Below, in pieces: positions 8,648 through 17,647 of a stretch of 64,000 nt of DNA. Position 1 is the stretch's first letter. Every line of letters begins with the position of its first letter. This DNA is from Nocardioides aquaticus (lineage in GTDB: Bacteria; Actinomycetota; Actinomycetes; Propionibacteriales; Nocardioidaceae): positions 2,356,001 to 2,420,000 of the forward strand of contig NZ_CP075371.1 of assembly GCF_018459925.1 (NCBI RefSeq). Direction: 5' to 3'. The notes beneath the pieces were generated by a model. That model was not told where the DNA came from. It did not search any database and worked only from the letters and a program-made list of their open reading frames with translations. Position numbers and translations under genes: made by a program.

Positions 8648-9553
8648 ATGGCTGTCATCGAGCTGGTCGACGTCGTCAAGACCTTCGGCTCCACCCGCGC
8701 GCTCGACGGCCTCGACCTCACCGTCGAGCACGGCGAGGTGCACGCGTTCCTCGGCCCCAACGGCGCCGGGAAGTCCACCGCCATCCGCGTCCTCCTCGGC
8801 CTGCTCAAGGCGGAGTCCGGCACCGCCACCATGCTCGGCGGCGACCCGTGGCGCGACGCCGCGGCCCTGCACCGTCGCCTCGCCTACGTGCCCGGGGACG
8901 TCTCCCTGTGGCCGAGCCTCAGCGGTGGCCAGGTCATCGACGTGCTCGCCCGGATGCGCGGCGGCCTCGACGAGTCACGCCGCGACGAGATGCTCGCGCG
9001 GTTCGACCTGGACCCGACGAAGAAGGCGCGCACCTACTCCAAGGGCAACCGGCAGAAGGTCGCGCTGGTCGCCGCGCTCGCCGCCCGTGCCGACCTCTAC
9101 CTCCTCGACGAGCCCACGTCCGGGCTGGACCCGCTGATGGAGGCCGAGTTCCAGAAGGCGGTCCTCGAGCTCAAGCAGGAGGGCGCGACCGTCCTGCTCA
9201 GCTCCCACATCCTGGCCGAGGCGGAGGCGCTCGCCGACCGGATCAGCATCATCCGCGCCGGGCGGGTCGTGCAGTCCGGGACGCTGGCCGACCTGCGCCA
9301 CCTGACCCGTACCACCGTCATCGCCGAGACCGACAGGCCGGCGACCCGGATCGCGGCCGTGCCGGGCGTCCGCGAGCCCCAGCTGCACGGCAACCGGGTC
9401 AGCTTCGACGTCGACTCCGACCACCTCCACGAGGCGGTGGCCGCGCTCGCCGGGCTCGGCGTACGGTCCCTCACCGCGCACCCGCCCACGCTGGAGGAGC
9501 TGTTCCTGCGCCAGTACGGCGACGAGGTCACGACAGGAGAGGTGACGGCGTGA
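8648..9553 (+). CDS. ABC transporter ATP-binding protein
   Basis: A 301-residue ATPase subunit. Walker A is GPNGAGKST (residues 36-44), the signature region is YSKGNRQK (about 130-137), Walker B is [11 protein letters not shown] (from 151), and the switch His is in SSHILAEAE. The C-terminal 70 residues resemble the DrrA/CcmA-type extension of drug exporters. The ATG at 8648 was chosen because upstream residues are antisense to the divergent MFS gene. Its TGA overlaps the GTG of the permease gene, so the two form one exporter energised in the cytoplasm. Confidence 0.95.
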   Translation: MAVIELVDVVKTFGSTRALDGLDLTVEHGEVHAFLGPNGAGKSTAIRVLLGLLKAESGTATMLGGDPWRDAAALHRRLAYVPGDVSLWPSLSGGQVIDVLARMRGGLDESRRDEMLARFDLDPTKKARTYSKGNRQKVALVAALAARADLYLLDEPTSGLDPLMEAEFQKAVLELKQEGATVLLSSHILAEAEALADRISIIRAGRVVQSGTLADLRHLTRTTVIAETDRPATRIAAVPGVREPQLHGNRVSFDVDSDHLHEAVAALAGLGVRSLTAHPPTLEELFLRQYGDEVTTGEVTA

Positions 9554-11163
9554 GTGGCGCGACGAGGTCCTCCGTGGTCGGCGTCGGCCACCTGGTGCGC
9601 CTCATCCTGCGGCGCGACCGGCTGCGCCTGCCACTGTGGGTCGTCGGCCTCGGCGGGACCATCGTCGCCAGCGCGCTGGCCGTGCCGCCGCTCTACGACA
9701 CGCCGGAGAAGATCGCGGGCTACGCCCGCACCGTCGGCGCCAGTCCGGTCAGCTACCTGATGTCAGGACGGCAGGCCGGGCTGGACACCCTCGGCGGCAT
9801 CGTCGCGAACGAGATCTCCCAGGTCGCCCAGCTCGGCGTCTGCCTCATGGTCGTCTTCCTCGTCGTGCGGCACACGCGCGCCGAGGAGGAGTCCGGACGG
9901 GCCGAGCTGCTCCGCTCCACGGTCCTGGGCCGGCACGCCGCCACCCTCGCCGGGCTGCTCTACGGCGTCGCGGCCGCGGTGCTCGTCGCCGGTGTCACCA
10001 CCGCCTCGATGCTCGCGGCCGGGCTGTCGGGCTACGGCAGCCTCACGTACGGCGTCGGCCTGGCGCTGCTCGGGGTGACGTACACCGGCGTCACGCTGGT
10101 CGCCGTCCAGCTCTCCACCTCGTCCCGCGGGGCGCTCGGCCTGGCCGGCGCCGCCGTCACCGTCGGCTACCTGGTGCGCGGCCTCGGGGCGATGCAGGAC
10201 AACGGGCTCGTCTGGCTCTCGCCGTTCGGGTGGGCGCAGGGCATGGACGCCTTCGGCGACGAGCGCTGGTGGCCCGCCGCGCTGCTGCTCGCGGCCACGG
10301 CGCTCCTGCTGGCCCTGGCGGCCCGGCTGGTGGCGCACCGCGATTTCGGCGGCGGCCTCCTCGACACCCGTCCCGGCCCCGAGCGGGCCGGGCGGCTGCT
10401 CGGCACCCCCTTCGGCCTCGCCGTCCGGCTTCAGCGCGGCCTGCTGATCGGCTGGGCCACCGGACTCCTCCTGCTGGGGGTGCTCTACGGTTCGGTCGTC
10501 CCCACCGTGCCCGATCTCATCGCCTCCAACCCCGAGATGGCCCAGGTCGTCGGCGCGTCGGGCCGCGCGGCCGAGGACGCGCTCGTGGACGCCTTCCTCG
10601 GCTACATCTTCCTCTTCATGGCCGTCATCTCCTGCGGGTTCGTGGTCTCCTCGGTGCTGCGCCTGCGCGCCGAGGAGGAGGCCGGCCGTACGGAGACCGT
10701 CCTCGCGACCACGGTCGGCAGGACCACCTGGATGGCCGCCGTGACCGCCGTCGCGCTGATCGCCACCGCCGTGCTGACCGTGCTCATGGGTCTCGGCCTC
10801 GCCGTCGGCTACGGCATCGCCAGCGGCGAGTGGACCCAGGTCGTCGGCCAGGTCGGCGGTCAGCTGGCCTACCTCCCCGGCACCCTCGTCGTCGGCGCCC
10901 TCACCGTCGCCCTCTACGGCCTGCTCCCCGCCTGGACCGGTCTGGCCTGGGCCGCGGTCGCGCTCGTTGCCCTGCAGGTCATCCTCGGCCAGCTCCTCGG
11001 CCTCCCCGACGCGGTGCTGGCGGTGTCCCCGTTCTGGCACCTCGCCGCGGTGCCCGTCGACGACTTCGAGGTCCTTCCCTTCGTCTCCCTGGTCGTCGTC
11101 GCGGTCGGGCTCGTCGCTGCCGGCCTCTGGGGCTACCGGCGACGGGACGTGGTGAGCGGCTGA
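9550..11163 (+). CDS. ABC exporter permease, TnrB-like polyketide-antibiotic type
   Basis: A 537-residue membrane protein starting at a GTG inside the stop of the ATPase gene. It has about 12 hydrophobic spans in two similar halves. Each half carries an acidic, arginine-flanked loop ([17 protein letters not shown] and [17 protein letters not shown]) that is typical of the large ABC-2-like exporters for tetronasin and other polyketides. This duplicated layout means one polypeptide can supply the whole membrane domain with the ATPase at 8648. The substrate is unknown; export of a hydrophobic antibiotic-like compound is inferred from family. Confidence 0.9.
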   Translation: MSGATRSSVVGVGHLVRLILRRDRLRLPLWVVGLGGTIVASALAVPPLYDTPEKIAGYARTVGASPVSYLMSGRQAGLDTLGGIVANEISQVAQLGVCLMVVFLVVRHTRAEEESGRAELLRSTVLGRHAATLAGLLYGVAAAVLVAGVTTASMLAAGLSGYGSLTYGVGLALLGVTYTGVTLVAVQLSTSSRGALGLAGAAVTVGYLVRGLGAMQDNGLVWLSPFGWAQGMDAFGDERWWPAALLLAATALLLALAARLVAHRDFGGGLLDTRPGPERAGRLLGTPFGLAVRLQRGLLIGWATGLLLLGVLYGSVVPTVPDLIASNPEMAQVVGASGRAAEDALVDAFLGYIFLFMAVISCGFVVSSVLRLRAEEEAGRTETVLATTVGRTTWMAAVTAVALIATAVLTVLMGLGLAVGYGIASGEWTQVVGQVGGQLAYLPGTLVVGALTVALYGLLPAWTGLAWAAVALVALQVILGQLLGLPDAVLAVSPFWHLAAVPVDDFEVLPFVSLVVVAVGLVAAGLWGYRRRDVVSG

Positions 11164-11242
11164 GACCCGCTGCGGGGGATCGTCGAGGGAGTCGAGCAGG
11201 CGCTGTCCGGCCCCGGCAGGTCGACCCCTCAGGGCACTCAGG

Positions 11243-11746
11243 TCAGGACCGGGTGCCCTGTCCTGCGCCGGTGGACGACTCGGCGATCCGCTTGATCGCG
11301 GCCAGCGTCTCGGGGATGCCGTGGAGGGCCTGCTGCGTGCGGTCGGCGATCTCGGCCTCCGCCCGGTCGCCGAACTTCTCCTCGAACATGGCGATCCCGC
11401 CGGGCAGGAACTCCCACGACTCGGTGATCGTGGTGCTTGTCGGGGCGGGGTCGAAGGTGAAGCCCCAGCGGACGTAGCTGCCGCCCACGACCCAGGCGAA
11501 CTCGCGCCCGCGCTCGGCCGCGACCACCGTCGACCGGGTCTCCCACGTCCGGTCCGGGAGCTCGTTGCGGCCGGTGAACCAGGCGCCGACCTGACCCGCC
11601 TCGGCGTCGTCGTCCCACCAGCAGGACGTGCAGACCGGGCTCCACTCGCCGGTCCGGGTGATGTCGGAGACCAGGTCGTAGAGGGTCTCGGCCGACGCCT
11701 CGACGGTGAGGGACTCCTGGTGGCTGCGGATGCTCGTCTCGCTCAT
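11243..11746 (-). CDS. SRPBCC-family (polyketide cyclase-like) protein
   Basis: A 167-residue START-like protein. The N terminus has the usual strand and helix, VEASAETLYDLVSDITRTGEWSP, then a stretch of paired strands (GREFAWVVGGSYVRWGFTFDP) and a long C-terminal helix (QALHGIPETLAAIKRIAES). These proteins form a hydrophobic cavity that binds lipids or polycyclic ligands. The ATG at 11746 is preferred over an upstream in-frame start. The gene stands alone between the ABC exporter and the helicase. Its ligand is unknown. Confidence 0.85.
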   Translation of the reverse strand: MSETSIRSHQESLTVEASAETLYDLVSDITRTGEWSPVCTSCWWDDDAEAGQVGAWFTGRNELPDRTWETRSTVVAAERGREFAWVVGGSYVRWGFTFDPAPTSTTITESWEFLPGGIAMFEEKFGDRAEAEIADRTQQALHGIPETLAAIKRIAESSTGAGQGTRS

Positions 11747-11830
11747 CAGCCCACCCTCGCAGACCACCTCACCCCGTCTGGCGTGACCGGTGACCGGGGG
11801 CCTCGACCCGGTCAGGTGTGTCGTCCTCGG

Positions 11831-13561
11831 TCAGGTGTCGTCCTCGGTCAGGGCCGCGGCCGGCAGCCACTCGACCCCGAGCAGCTCGGCGACGTCGGTG
11901 AGACCGGCGGTGTCACCGCCGACCGTGTCGGACGCGGCGGCGATCCGCTCCACCATCACCTTGCCGACCTGCTCCTCGACGGTGCCCTCGGCGTAGGCGA
12001 TGTGCCACGGCGAGACCTGGTGGTCGCGGTGGGTGCGGCCGGTGACCTGGCGCGCGGCGATGCCGGAGAAGCGGGCCTGGTGGAAGACGCCGACCCGCGG
12101 CTCGGTGCTCGCCTGGTGACCGTCGGGGAGGGTCTCGCCGGCGTGCAGGCTGATCGAGGCGACCGTGGTGAACACGCAGACCTTCGCCTGCCCGGTCTGG
12201 AACCGGAGCCGCTCGGCCTCGGGGTCGAACCGGTCGCGGCCGTAGATCGTGGCCACCTCGATCCCGGCGTCGCGCAGCCGGTCGGCGATCGGGTCGGCGG
12301 CGGTCGCGACGAACTCGACCGAGCACGCCACCTGCCGCTCGGCCTGGACCTGCTGGGCGATCCAGTCGACGGTCGACTCGACCCGGATCAGTCCGGCCTT
12401 CTGCCGGAAGCGCAGCAGCGCGGCCCGCCCCTTCGAGACGCTGCGACCGCGTCGCGCGAGGTCCATCTCGCGGCAGAACTCGCCCCACTCGGCCTCGTAC
12501 GCGCGCCGCTCGGTCGGCGTGAGCGCGACCGGCATGCCGGAGATCGGCACGGGTCCCCACGGCGCGGCGCGGTGCAGCATCGCCGGGGGCCGCTCGTCGG
12601 CGAGCCAGCCGCGGACGAGCTTGAGGTCCGCGGCGCGCCGCGCCGGGTCGGTGGTCCAGGTCGCGCCGGAGCGCCCCTGCTGCTCCACGCCGACGCCGTG
12701 GCGATCGAGCGCGCTGGCGAACGTCGCCCCGGGGTGCGCGGCCGAGGTCCACTCCTTCATCGGCTCGTCGAGCACCTGCGCGTAGGCCGGAGCGAGGTAC
12801 GGCAGCTCCAGCGGCGTGTGTCCGGGCGTCGCGGTGGTCGCGATGACGAACGGCGCCGTGTCGTGGGGCTTCCCGTGCCCCGAGATCCTCGCCCAGTGCT
12901 TCCACCGCTTCGTCGTGGTCCGCCGCAGCGCGTGGGCCTCGTCGGCGATGATCACGTCCCACGGGTGGTCGGTGACCTTCTCGAGGCGGTCCCAGGTGAT
13001 CACGACCCACTCGAGGCCGCCGTCGCCCAGGGCTGCGATGGTGCGGCACCAGTGGCCGATCGTGATCGCGGCGGGCCGGTCGGCGACGACCAGCACCCGC
13101 CGCGCGCCGCGGAGGTCGCCCACCGCCGTCGCCCCGAGGACCGCGGAGATCGTCTTGCCGACGCCGGGCTCGTCGGCCAGCAGGAACTGTCGTCCGCCCG
13201 CCTCGGCGCGCGCCGCGATCGCGTCGGCGGCCTCGAACTGGATCCGCCGGGGCTCGAGCGCGTCGGTCGGTGCGGGGGACGGCGTGGGGCTCTCCGGGTT
13301 CAGCGTGTTCTCGACGAACCGACCCAGCGTGTACGGACCGGGAGCGTACGGCGCGAGATGCGCAGGAAGGTCACGCCCGACGTACAGGTGCGACCTGACC
13401 GCCGGGTGCCAGGCGGCACCGTCGACCTGGGTCCCGTAAGGGACGTCGAGCACCCACAGCCGCTCGCCCGGCCCGGCGGTCGGCAACGGTCGCGGACGCT
13501 TGCCGCTGCGGCGGGACGACGTGCCGCGTCGACGCGCGGGGGAGGGGCGTCGGCTGGGCAC
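11831..13561 (-). CDS. SNF2-type DEAD/DEAH helicase
   Basis: A 576-residue superfamily 2 ATPase. Motif I is ADEPGVGKT (129-137), motif II DEAH (207-210), motif III TATP (243-246) and motif VI RQVTGRTHR (504-512). These are close to the SNF2-like helicases of actinobacterial chromosomes and phages. Before the motor, residues 35-75 (LWVLDVPYGTQV... AAWHPAVRSHLYVG) look like a small DUF5710-type module that in other proteins accompanies DNA-processing enzymes; this part is a weaker call. The N-terminal 25 residues are basic and probably disordered. It should act as a nucleic-acid translocase; no partner nuclease or methylase is next to it. Confidence 0.88.
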   Translation of the reverse strand: MPSRRPSPARRRGTSSRRSGKRPRPLPTAGPGERLWVLDVPYGTQVDGAAWHPAVRSHLYVGRDLPAHLAPYAPGPYTLGRFVENTLNPESPTPSPAPTDALEPRRIQFEAADAIAARAEAGGRQFLLADEPGVGKTISAVLGATAVGDLRGARRVLVVADRPAAITIGHWCRTIAALGDGGLEWVVITWDRLEKVTDHPWDVIIADEAHALRRTTTKRWKHWARISGHGKPHDTAPFVIATTATPGHTPLELPYLAPAYAQVLDEPMKEWTSAAHPGATFASALDRHGVGVEQQGRSGATWTTDPARRAADLKLVRGWLADERPPAMLHRAAPWGPVPISGMPVALTPTERRAYEAEWGEFCREMDLARRGRSVSKGRAALLRFRQKAGLIRVESTVDWIAQQVQAERQVACSVEFVATAADPIADRLRDAGIEVATIYGRDRFDPEAERLRFQTGQAKVCVFTTVASISLHAGETLPDGHQASTEPRVGVFHQARFSGIAARQVTGRTHRDHQVSPWHIAYAEGTVEEQVGKVMVERIAAASDTVGGDTAGLTDVAELLGVEWLPAAALTEDDT

Positions 13562-13641
13562 CTCCCGACGCTATCGGGGCCGCACCCTCGTCGGAGGGCG
13601 GCTCGCAGGCCGCCCACCGACCAGCAGGTCGGGCCCGGCGG

Positions 13642-14031
13642 TCAGGAGCAGCGGGGCCAGGTGTTCGGCCAGGCCGACGCACCGCCCTGCGGCTTCCGGT
13701 CCCCCCACCCGCGGAAGGCGACGCGCTTGGCGATCTTGATCTGCTCTGCCCGGGTGGCCTTGTGGGGGTAGGCGTTCTTCGAGTAGTTGGGGCCGCCGTA
13801 GTAGCGCCAGGTCGACAACGAGAACTGGAGGCCCCCGTAGTGCCCGTTCCCCGTGTTCACCTGCCACCGGTGGGTGGACTCGTAGTGGGCGAGGCACTCC
13901 CACCGGTTCGGGCCGGTGTGGGCGTCGGCGGCCGGCGCGGCCACGGTGAGCAGCGAGGCGGCGAGCGCGGCGGAGCCCAGGGCCGAGACGAGCAGGCGTG
14001 AGGCGGTGGAGGCAGCGTGGATCGCAGGCAT
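13642..14031 (-). CDS. Rpf-like secreted muralytic protein
   Basis: A 129-residue protein with a signal peptide of about 37 residues (ending APAADA) and one Rpf/transglycosylase-like domain: NRWECLAHYEST, NTGNGHYGGLQFSLSTW, KATRAEQIKIAKRVAFRGWGDRKPQG. The catalytic Glu is Glu51. Such enzymes cleave peptidoglycan in the wall and promote regrowth from dormancy. In most Rpf proteins a Cys immediately precedes the catalytic Glu; here that site is Tyr50 and a Cys occurs at 46, so the disulfide to the C-terminal Cys128 may be shifted. It is preceded by a c-di-AMP riboswitch, which explains the long leader and the choice of the ATG at 14031. Confidence 0.92.
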   Translation of the reverse strand: MPAIHAASTASRLLVSALGSAALAASLLTVAAPAADAHTGPNRWECLAHYESTHRWQVNTGNGHYGGLQFSLSTWRYYGGPNYSKNAYPHKATRAEQIKIAKRVAFRGWGDRKPQGGASAWPNTWPRCS

Positions 14032-14049
14032 GTGGCCAGTTCCTTCCCG

Positions 14050-14219
14050 CGCCTGCGAGGTGAGCTGTCGGGCTGGAGCAGAAAGGTGCCCCGCCACCGC
14101 AGTGGCTTCGCCCCGAGTGGCCGCCGTCCCGTCGGGACGGGTGTCGGCGGCCGCGTGGAACCTGGGTCCCCCGCTCCTGCCCGTGGTGAGTATCAGCGGC
14201 GGCGGGCAGGATTCGGCGT
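14050..14219 (-). promoter_or_regulatory. ydaO-yuaA (cyclic di-AMP) riboswitch
   Basis: Read on the minus strand, the leader of the Rpf gene contains the conserved blocks of the c-di-AMP aptamer in order: GCCGAATCCTG (near 14218), GGAGCGGGGGACCCAGGTT, GGGGCGAAGCC, and AGCCCGACAGCTCACCTCGC then AGGCG ending at 14050. A ribosome site, GGAAGGAA, follows at about 14040-14047, before the ATG at 14031. c-di-AMP binding normally shuts off expression of wall-lytic genes in this class. Repression here is inferred. Confidence 0.9.
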
Positions 14220-14347
14220 GACCGTGCTGGTGTCGAGTTGTCGCCCCGCCCGGTGGCGGCAGCCCGGGCATCGTACGTGTGACCGCGGCCGAGCGCCAGG
14301 GCTGCGGGCGCCCCGCCGTCCTGCCGGTGCCGGCCGAGCGCCTCGCG

Positions 14348-15325
14348 TCAGCCGATGACGTCGCGCTCGAGCCGGGCGTAGCTGGTCTCCATGCCGTCGA
14401 CCATCCCGGTGGCCAGGATGGCGTCCCGGGTCGCAGCGTCGGGGAAGGTGACGACCACCGCCAGCAGGGTGCCCTCGGGGACCGGGGTGAGCGTGAGCTC
14501 GTTGAGGGTGCCGTCGCCCGGCATCCCGATCATCTGCTCGGTGGTCACGGCTCGGTACGGTCGGACGGACTCCAGGAGCTCGCCCTCGAAGCCGAAGCGC
14601 TCCCCGGCGGTGCCGGCGGCCGGCTCCCACTCGTAGCGGTACTTCTCGCCGACCGTGGTGGCGACGTCGCAGACCGGCATCGTCCACCCGTCCGGCCCGA
14701 GGAGCCACCGTCGCATCAGTGCGGCGTCGTGGTGTGCCTGCCACACCGTCTCGATCGGCCCGTGGATGACTCGAGTGATGCGTGCCTGCGTCTCGGACAG
14801 GATCTGGCACACCGTGCCGTCCCCGGCGGCGAACGCCGTCAGGTCTGCGAGAACCGTGTCCATCTGGCCCATCGCCGCCCGCAGCCCCTCCTCCATGCCC
14901 ATCTCGACGAGCTGCTCGAGCTCCTCGAGCGTGGCGAAGTAGGTCGTCGTGGTGACCCGCGACCCCGTTCCGCGCTCCTCGAAGAGGAAGTGCATCCGCA
15001 TGGAGGGCATCTGGGGGTTCGGCTCGCCGTCAGGCGAGGCGAAGCCGTCGCGGACCTCGAAGCTCGTGAGCGGATCGACCGAGATCCATTCCCAGTAGCC
15101 GCCGTGGGTCTGCCCGTCCGGACCGGTCATCCGGTACGTCGAGCGTCCGCCGGGGGCGGCGTCGTGACGGGTGAACGTGGAGGGGTAGTCGGGCGGGCCC
15201 CAGAAGCGCTCCAGCTGACGCGGGTCGACGTAGACCTGCCAGAGGCGCTGCAGGTCGGCTGCGAAGTCGGCGACCACGGTCATGGTCAGGGACGCAGGGT
15301 CTCGGTTCACCGAGGTGATGGGCAT
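14348..15325 (-). CDS. tandem SRPBCC (AHSA1-like) protein
   Basis: A 325-residue protein made of two AHSA1-like SRPBCC domains in one chain. The first is about residues 12-150 (LQRLWQVYVDPRQLERFWGPPDYPSTF... GYWEWISVDPLTSFEVRDGF) and the second about 175-322 (IETVWQAHHDAALMRRWLLGPDGWTMPV... FEGELLESVRPYRAV). Single-domain relatives are about 150 residues, so this is a fusion. It lies 27 bases downstream of the ArsR-family gene with which it shares an operon; this pairing is very common, and the regulator presumably controls both. The ligand is unknown. Confidence 0.9.
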   Translation of the reverse strand: MPITSVNRDPASLTMTVVADFAADLQRLWQVYVDPRQLERFWGPPDYPSTFTRHDAAPGGRSTYRMTGPDGQTHGGYWEWISVDPLTSFEVRDGFASPDGEPNPQMPSMRMHFLFEERGTGSRVTTTTYFATLEELEQLVEMGMEEGLRAAMGQMDTVLADLTAFAAGDGTVCQILSETQARITRVIHGPIETVWQAHHDAALMRRWLLGPDGWTMPVCDVATTVGEKYRYEWEPAAGTAGERFGFEGELLESVRPYRAVTTEQMIGMPGDGTLNELTLTPVPEGTLLAVVVTFPDAATRDAILATGMVDGMETSYARLERDVIG

Positions 15326-15352
15326 GGCTGTCTCCAGGTCGGGTAGGTCGGT

Positions 15353-15688
15353 TCAGTCCTCGGCGAGCAGGGAGTCGAGTCGGTCGATCCGAGAGCGCCA
15401 GATCTCCTCGTAGCGGTTCAGCAGGGCCTGCGCCTTCTGCACCACCTCGGGGTCTCCGCGGATGATGCGTTCGCGGCCACGTTGTTGCTTGGTCACGAGA
15501 CGGGCTCCTTCCAGCACGGCAACGTGCTTCTGGACGGCCGCGAAGGACATGTCGTACGCGGCCGCCAGCTGGGACACCGATGCTCCCCCCGCCATCGTGC
15601 GACGCAGGATGTCGCGGCGCGTGGCGTCGGCGAGGGCCCGGAAGATGCGGTCCACCTCGGTGTGGGTGAGCTCGAGTCGTACAACCAT
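15353..15688 (-). CDS. ArsR-family transcriptional regulator
   Basis: A 111-residue winged helix protein: EVDRIFRALADATRRDILRR, then the recognition region GGASVSQLAAAYDMSFAAVQKHVAVLEGARLV and the wing QQRGRERIIRGDP. No metal-binding Cys cluster is present, as usual for the subgroup linked to SRPBCC genes. The ATG at 15688 lies inside a perfect palindrome, so the protein probably represses its own operon with the tandem SRPBCC gene. No clear Shine-Dalgarno precedes the ATG, so a leaderless transcript is possible. Confidence 0.93.
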   Translation of the reverse strand: MVVRLELTHTEVDRIFRALADATRRDILRRTMAGGASVSQLAAAYDMSFAAVQKHVAVLEGARLVTKQQRGRERIIRGDPEVVQKAQALLNRYEEIWRSRIDRLDSLLAED

Positions 15689-15697
15689 TTGGTTGTA
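15680..15697. promoter_or_regulatory. palindromic operator over the ArsR start codon
   Basis: TACAACC-ATTT-GGTTGTA is a perfect 7-bp inverted repeat with a 4-base centre, and the start codon of the ArsR gene (15686-15688) lies in its middle. The form is that expected of an ArsR-type dimer site. Binding there would block transcription initiation or elongation of the regulator-SRPBCC operon. Direct binding is inferred. Confidence 0.75.
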
Positions 15698-15875
15698 GAT
15701 TAGGTCGGACGCCGGCGACCGTCAAGGCCCCCGGCCGGGGGTGCGGTTGACGGCTGTCCGCTCGTGGCGCCACCGTGAGGCCATGGTCGGCCGCGCTGCG
15801 GCTGGTCACCTCGCCGGCCGAACGGCAAGCCGACCGGCTTCCGTCCGAGCCCGCCCGCAAGAGAGGTCACGTGAC

Positions 15876-16520
15876 ATGACCCGCGTCCGTATCGACCTCT
15901 TCAGCTCTCTCGACGGCTACACCTCGGCCGGCGGCAGTCCCGAGAACCCGATGGGGGAGGACTGGGGTCTCCTGACCACCGCCTACGTCGCGACCCGCAC
16001 CGTCAAGGAGCGCGTCTTCGGCGACACCAGCGGCACGGGCACCACCGGTGTCGACGACGCCTACGCCGCGGCGTCCTTCGAGGGCATCGGCGCCGAGATC
16101 ATGGGTGCCGCCATGTTCGGTCTGCACTCGTTCCCGGACGACCCCGGTTGGAAGGGCTGGTGGGGTGACGAGCCACCGTTCGGCTTCCCGGTCTACGTCC
16201 TCACCAGCACCGCACCACGGCCCGAGGTCGAGATGCGGGGAGGGACGTCGTTCCGGTTCCGCGACGCCTCTCTCGACTGCGTGCTCGCCGAGGCGAGCGA
16301 GGCCGCTGGCGCGCTCGACGTGCGCGTCGGGGGCGGCATCGGCACCGCCCGATCGTTCCTGCGTGCCGGCCTCGTCGACGACCTCCACGTCGCCGTCGCG
16401 CCCGTCCTGCTCGACCGCGGTCACCGCGTGTGGGAGGACCTGCGCGGGCTGGAGCGCACCCACCGCATGACGTCCGAGGTCGCCGAGAGCGGCACGATCC
16501 ACGTCACCTTCTCGCGCTAG
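15876..16520 (+). CDS. dihydrofolate reductase-family protein (RibD C-terminal-like)
   Basis: A 214-residue protein with the DHFR/RibD-C fold signature: RIDLFSSLDGYTSAGG at the N terminus, GFPVYVLTSTAPRP in the middle, then VRVGGGIGTARSFLRAGLVDDLHVAVAPVLLDRGHRVW. Family members are NADPH-dependent reductases; most of this actinobacterial subgroup is uncharacterised. The ATG at 15876 follows GAGAGG at a workable distance. It is divergent from the ArsR gene and followed by a YCII-domain gene on the same strand. Confidence 0.88.
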   Translation: MTRVRIDLFSSLDGYTSAGGSPENPMGEDWGLLTTAYVATRTVKERVFGDTSGTGTTGVDDAYAAASFEGIGAEIMGAAMFGLHSFPDDPGWKGWWGDEPPFGFPVYVLTSTAPRPEVEMRGGTSFRFRDASLDCVLAEASEAAGALDVRVGGGIGTARSFLRAGLVDDLHVAVAPVLLDRGHRVWEDLRGLERTHRMTSEVAESGTIHVTFSR

Positions 16521-16648
16521 GACCGCGCCCGTAGCGACGGACGCCGCCTCCGGGGCGCCTCCCCACACCTCGCTCGCGCGGCATGCTGTCGTCATGGTGG
16601 AGGCGGACGCCGGGTCCGCCACGACGACAGGGAGGGAGCGCAGCAGGC

Positions 16649-17008
16649 ATGGCCGAGTACCTCATCTTCTTCAACCAGCAGTGGGTCGGCGACCACGACG
16701 AGGAGTGGTTCCGCAGTCGCGGACCCACCTCGCGCGCGGTCATCGAGGACATGAGGGCCGAGGGTGTGCTGGTGTTCGCCGGCGGGCTCGTGGAGGAGCT
16801 CGACCAGGCCTTCAGTGCCGACGCCACCAGCGGCACGCTGACCCTCACCAGCGGGCCGTTCTCCGAGTCCGAGGAGTGGCTGGGCGGGTTCACGATCATC
16901 GACGTGGAGACCGAGGACCAGGCCCGCTACTGGGGTGGCCGCGTGGCGGAGGGATGCGGCTGGCCGCAGGAGGTCCGCCCGGTCAAGGGCGGCTCGATGC
17001 GCGGTTGA
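16649..17008 (+). CDS. YCII-domain protein
   Basis: A 119-residue protein of the YCII/DGPF type: AEYLIFFNQQWVGDHDEEWF, then LTSGPFSESEEWLGGFTIIDVETEDQARYWGGRVAE. This compact ferredoxin-like fold is often encoded beside sigma factors or small enzymes and has no fixed function. The ATG at 16649 lies about 10 bases after GGGAGGGAG. It may be cotranscribed with the DHFR-like gene 128 bases upstream. Confidence 0.85.
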   Translation: MAEYLIFFNQQWVGDHDEEWFRSRGPTSRAVIEDMRAEGVLVFAGGLVEELDQAFSADATSGTLTLTSGPFSESEEWLGGFTIIDVETEDQARYWGGRVAEGCGWPQEVRPVKGGSMRG

Positions 17009-17017
17009 CGCCGGGGG

Positions 17018-17428
17018 TCAGCTCGCGCGTCCCAGGCTGTGGGCCGTGGCCCGCGTCGATGCCTGCCGACGGTCGCGGTCTCGGAGGAGCTGCTCGGTGT
17101 ACACCAGGCCGACGAGGACTGCGCCGAGGCCCGTGCCCGCTCCCATGGCGGACGACAGGGAGCTGTCCCACGCGGCGACGACGAGGAACGCGGTGACGAC
17201 CGTGAACGCCGAGGCGAAGTGCGTCAGGCGGTCCACCACGTCTCTGCGGTGCAGCAGCTGCCAGGCAACGCCAGAAGCCCCGCACAGCGCCACGACAGCG
17301 AAGAGGTCCGAGCCGGTGAACCTCCCGCCGTGCCCCAGCTCGCCTGCCCAGAACACGGAGATCAGCGGTAGGACGAAAGCGGCACCGTGTCGGCGACGCG
17401 CGGCGGTTCGACGGGGCACCCGCGACAT
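17018..17428 (-). CDS. membrane protein of unknown function
   Basis: A 136-residue protein with a basic N terminus (SRVPRRTAARRRH) and about four hydrophobic spans (residues 15-30, 41-60, 70-88, 92-112), ending in a charged tail rich in Arg. No family is recognised. It ends 9 bases from the convergent YCII gene. Coding is supported by the third-position GC pattern and the orderly hydrophobic profile. Confidence 0.6.
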   Translation of the reverse strand: MSRVPRRTAARRRHGAAFVLPLISVFWAGELGHGGRFTGSDLFAVVALCGASGVAWQLLHRRDVVDRLTHFASAFTVVTAFLVVAAWDSSLSSAMGAGTGLGAVLVGLVYTEQLLRDRDRRQASTRATAHSLGRAS

Positions 17429-17647
17429 GATGCCTCACGTGGCCCGCCCCGTCCGGTCGACAGGGCGACCGACGCCATCGCAGGATCCACCATCCGACAG
17501 CTGGTCCTGGAAAGCGATTGGCAGTCACCACCTGTGCGATCTAGCCTCCGAGTCGTTCTCGGGAGGTAGCGATGGCAGACGACGAAGAGACGTCGATGTG
17601 CGCCGTGCCGCCTCGGCGACCCCGAGGGGCGGGGGAGGGGACGGCCC

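Noticed and set aside
8068..9549. A long upstream extension of the ABC permease frame
   Set aside because: It runs antisense to the MFS gene and over the ABC ATPase gene in another frame; the codons are Arg/Pro/Gly-rich and no domain appears before the GTG at 9550.
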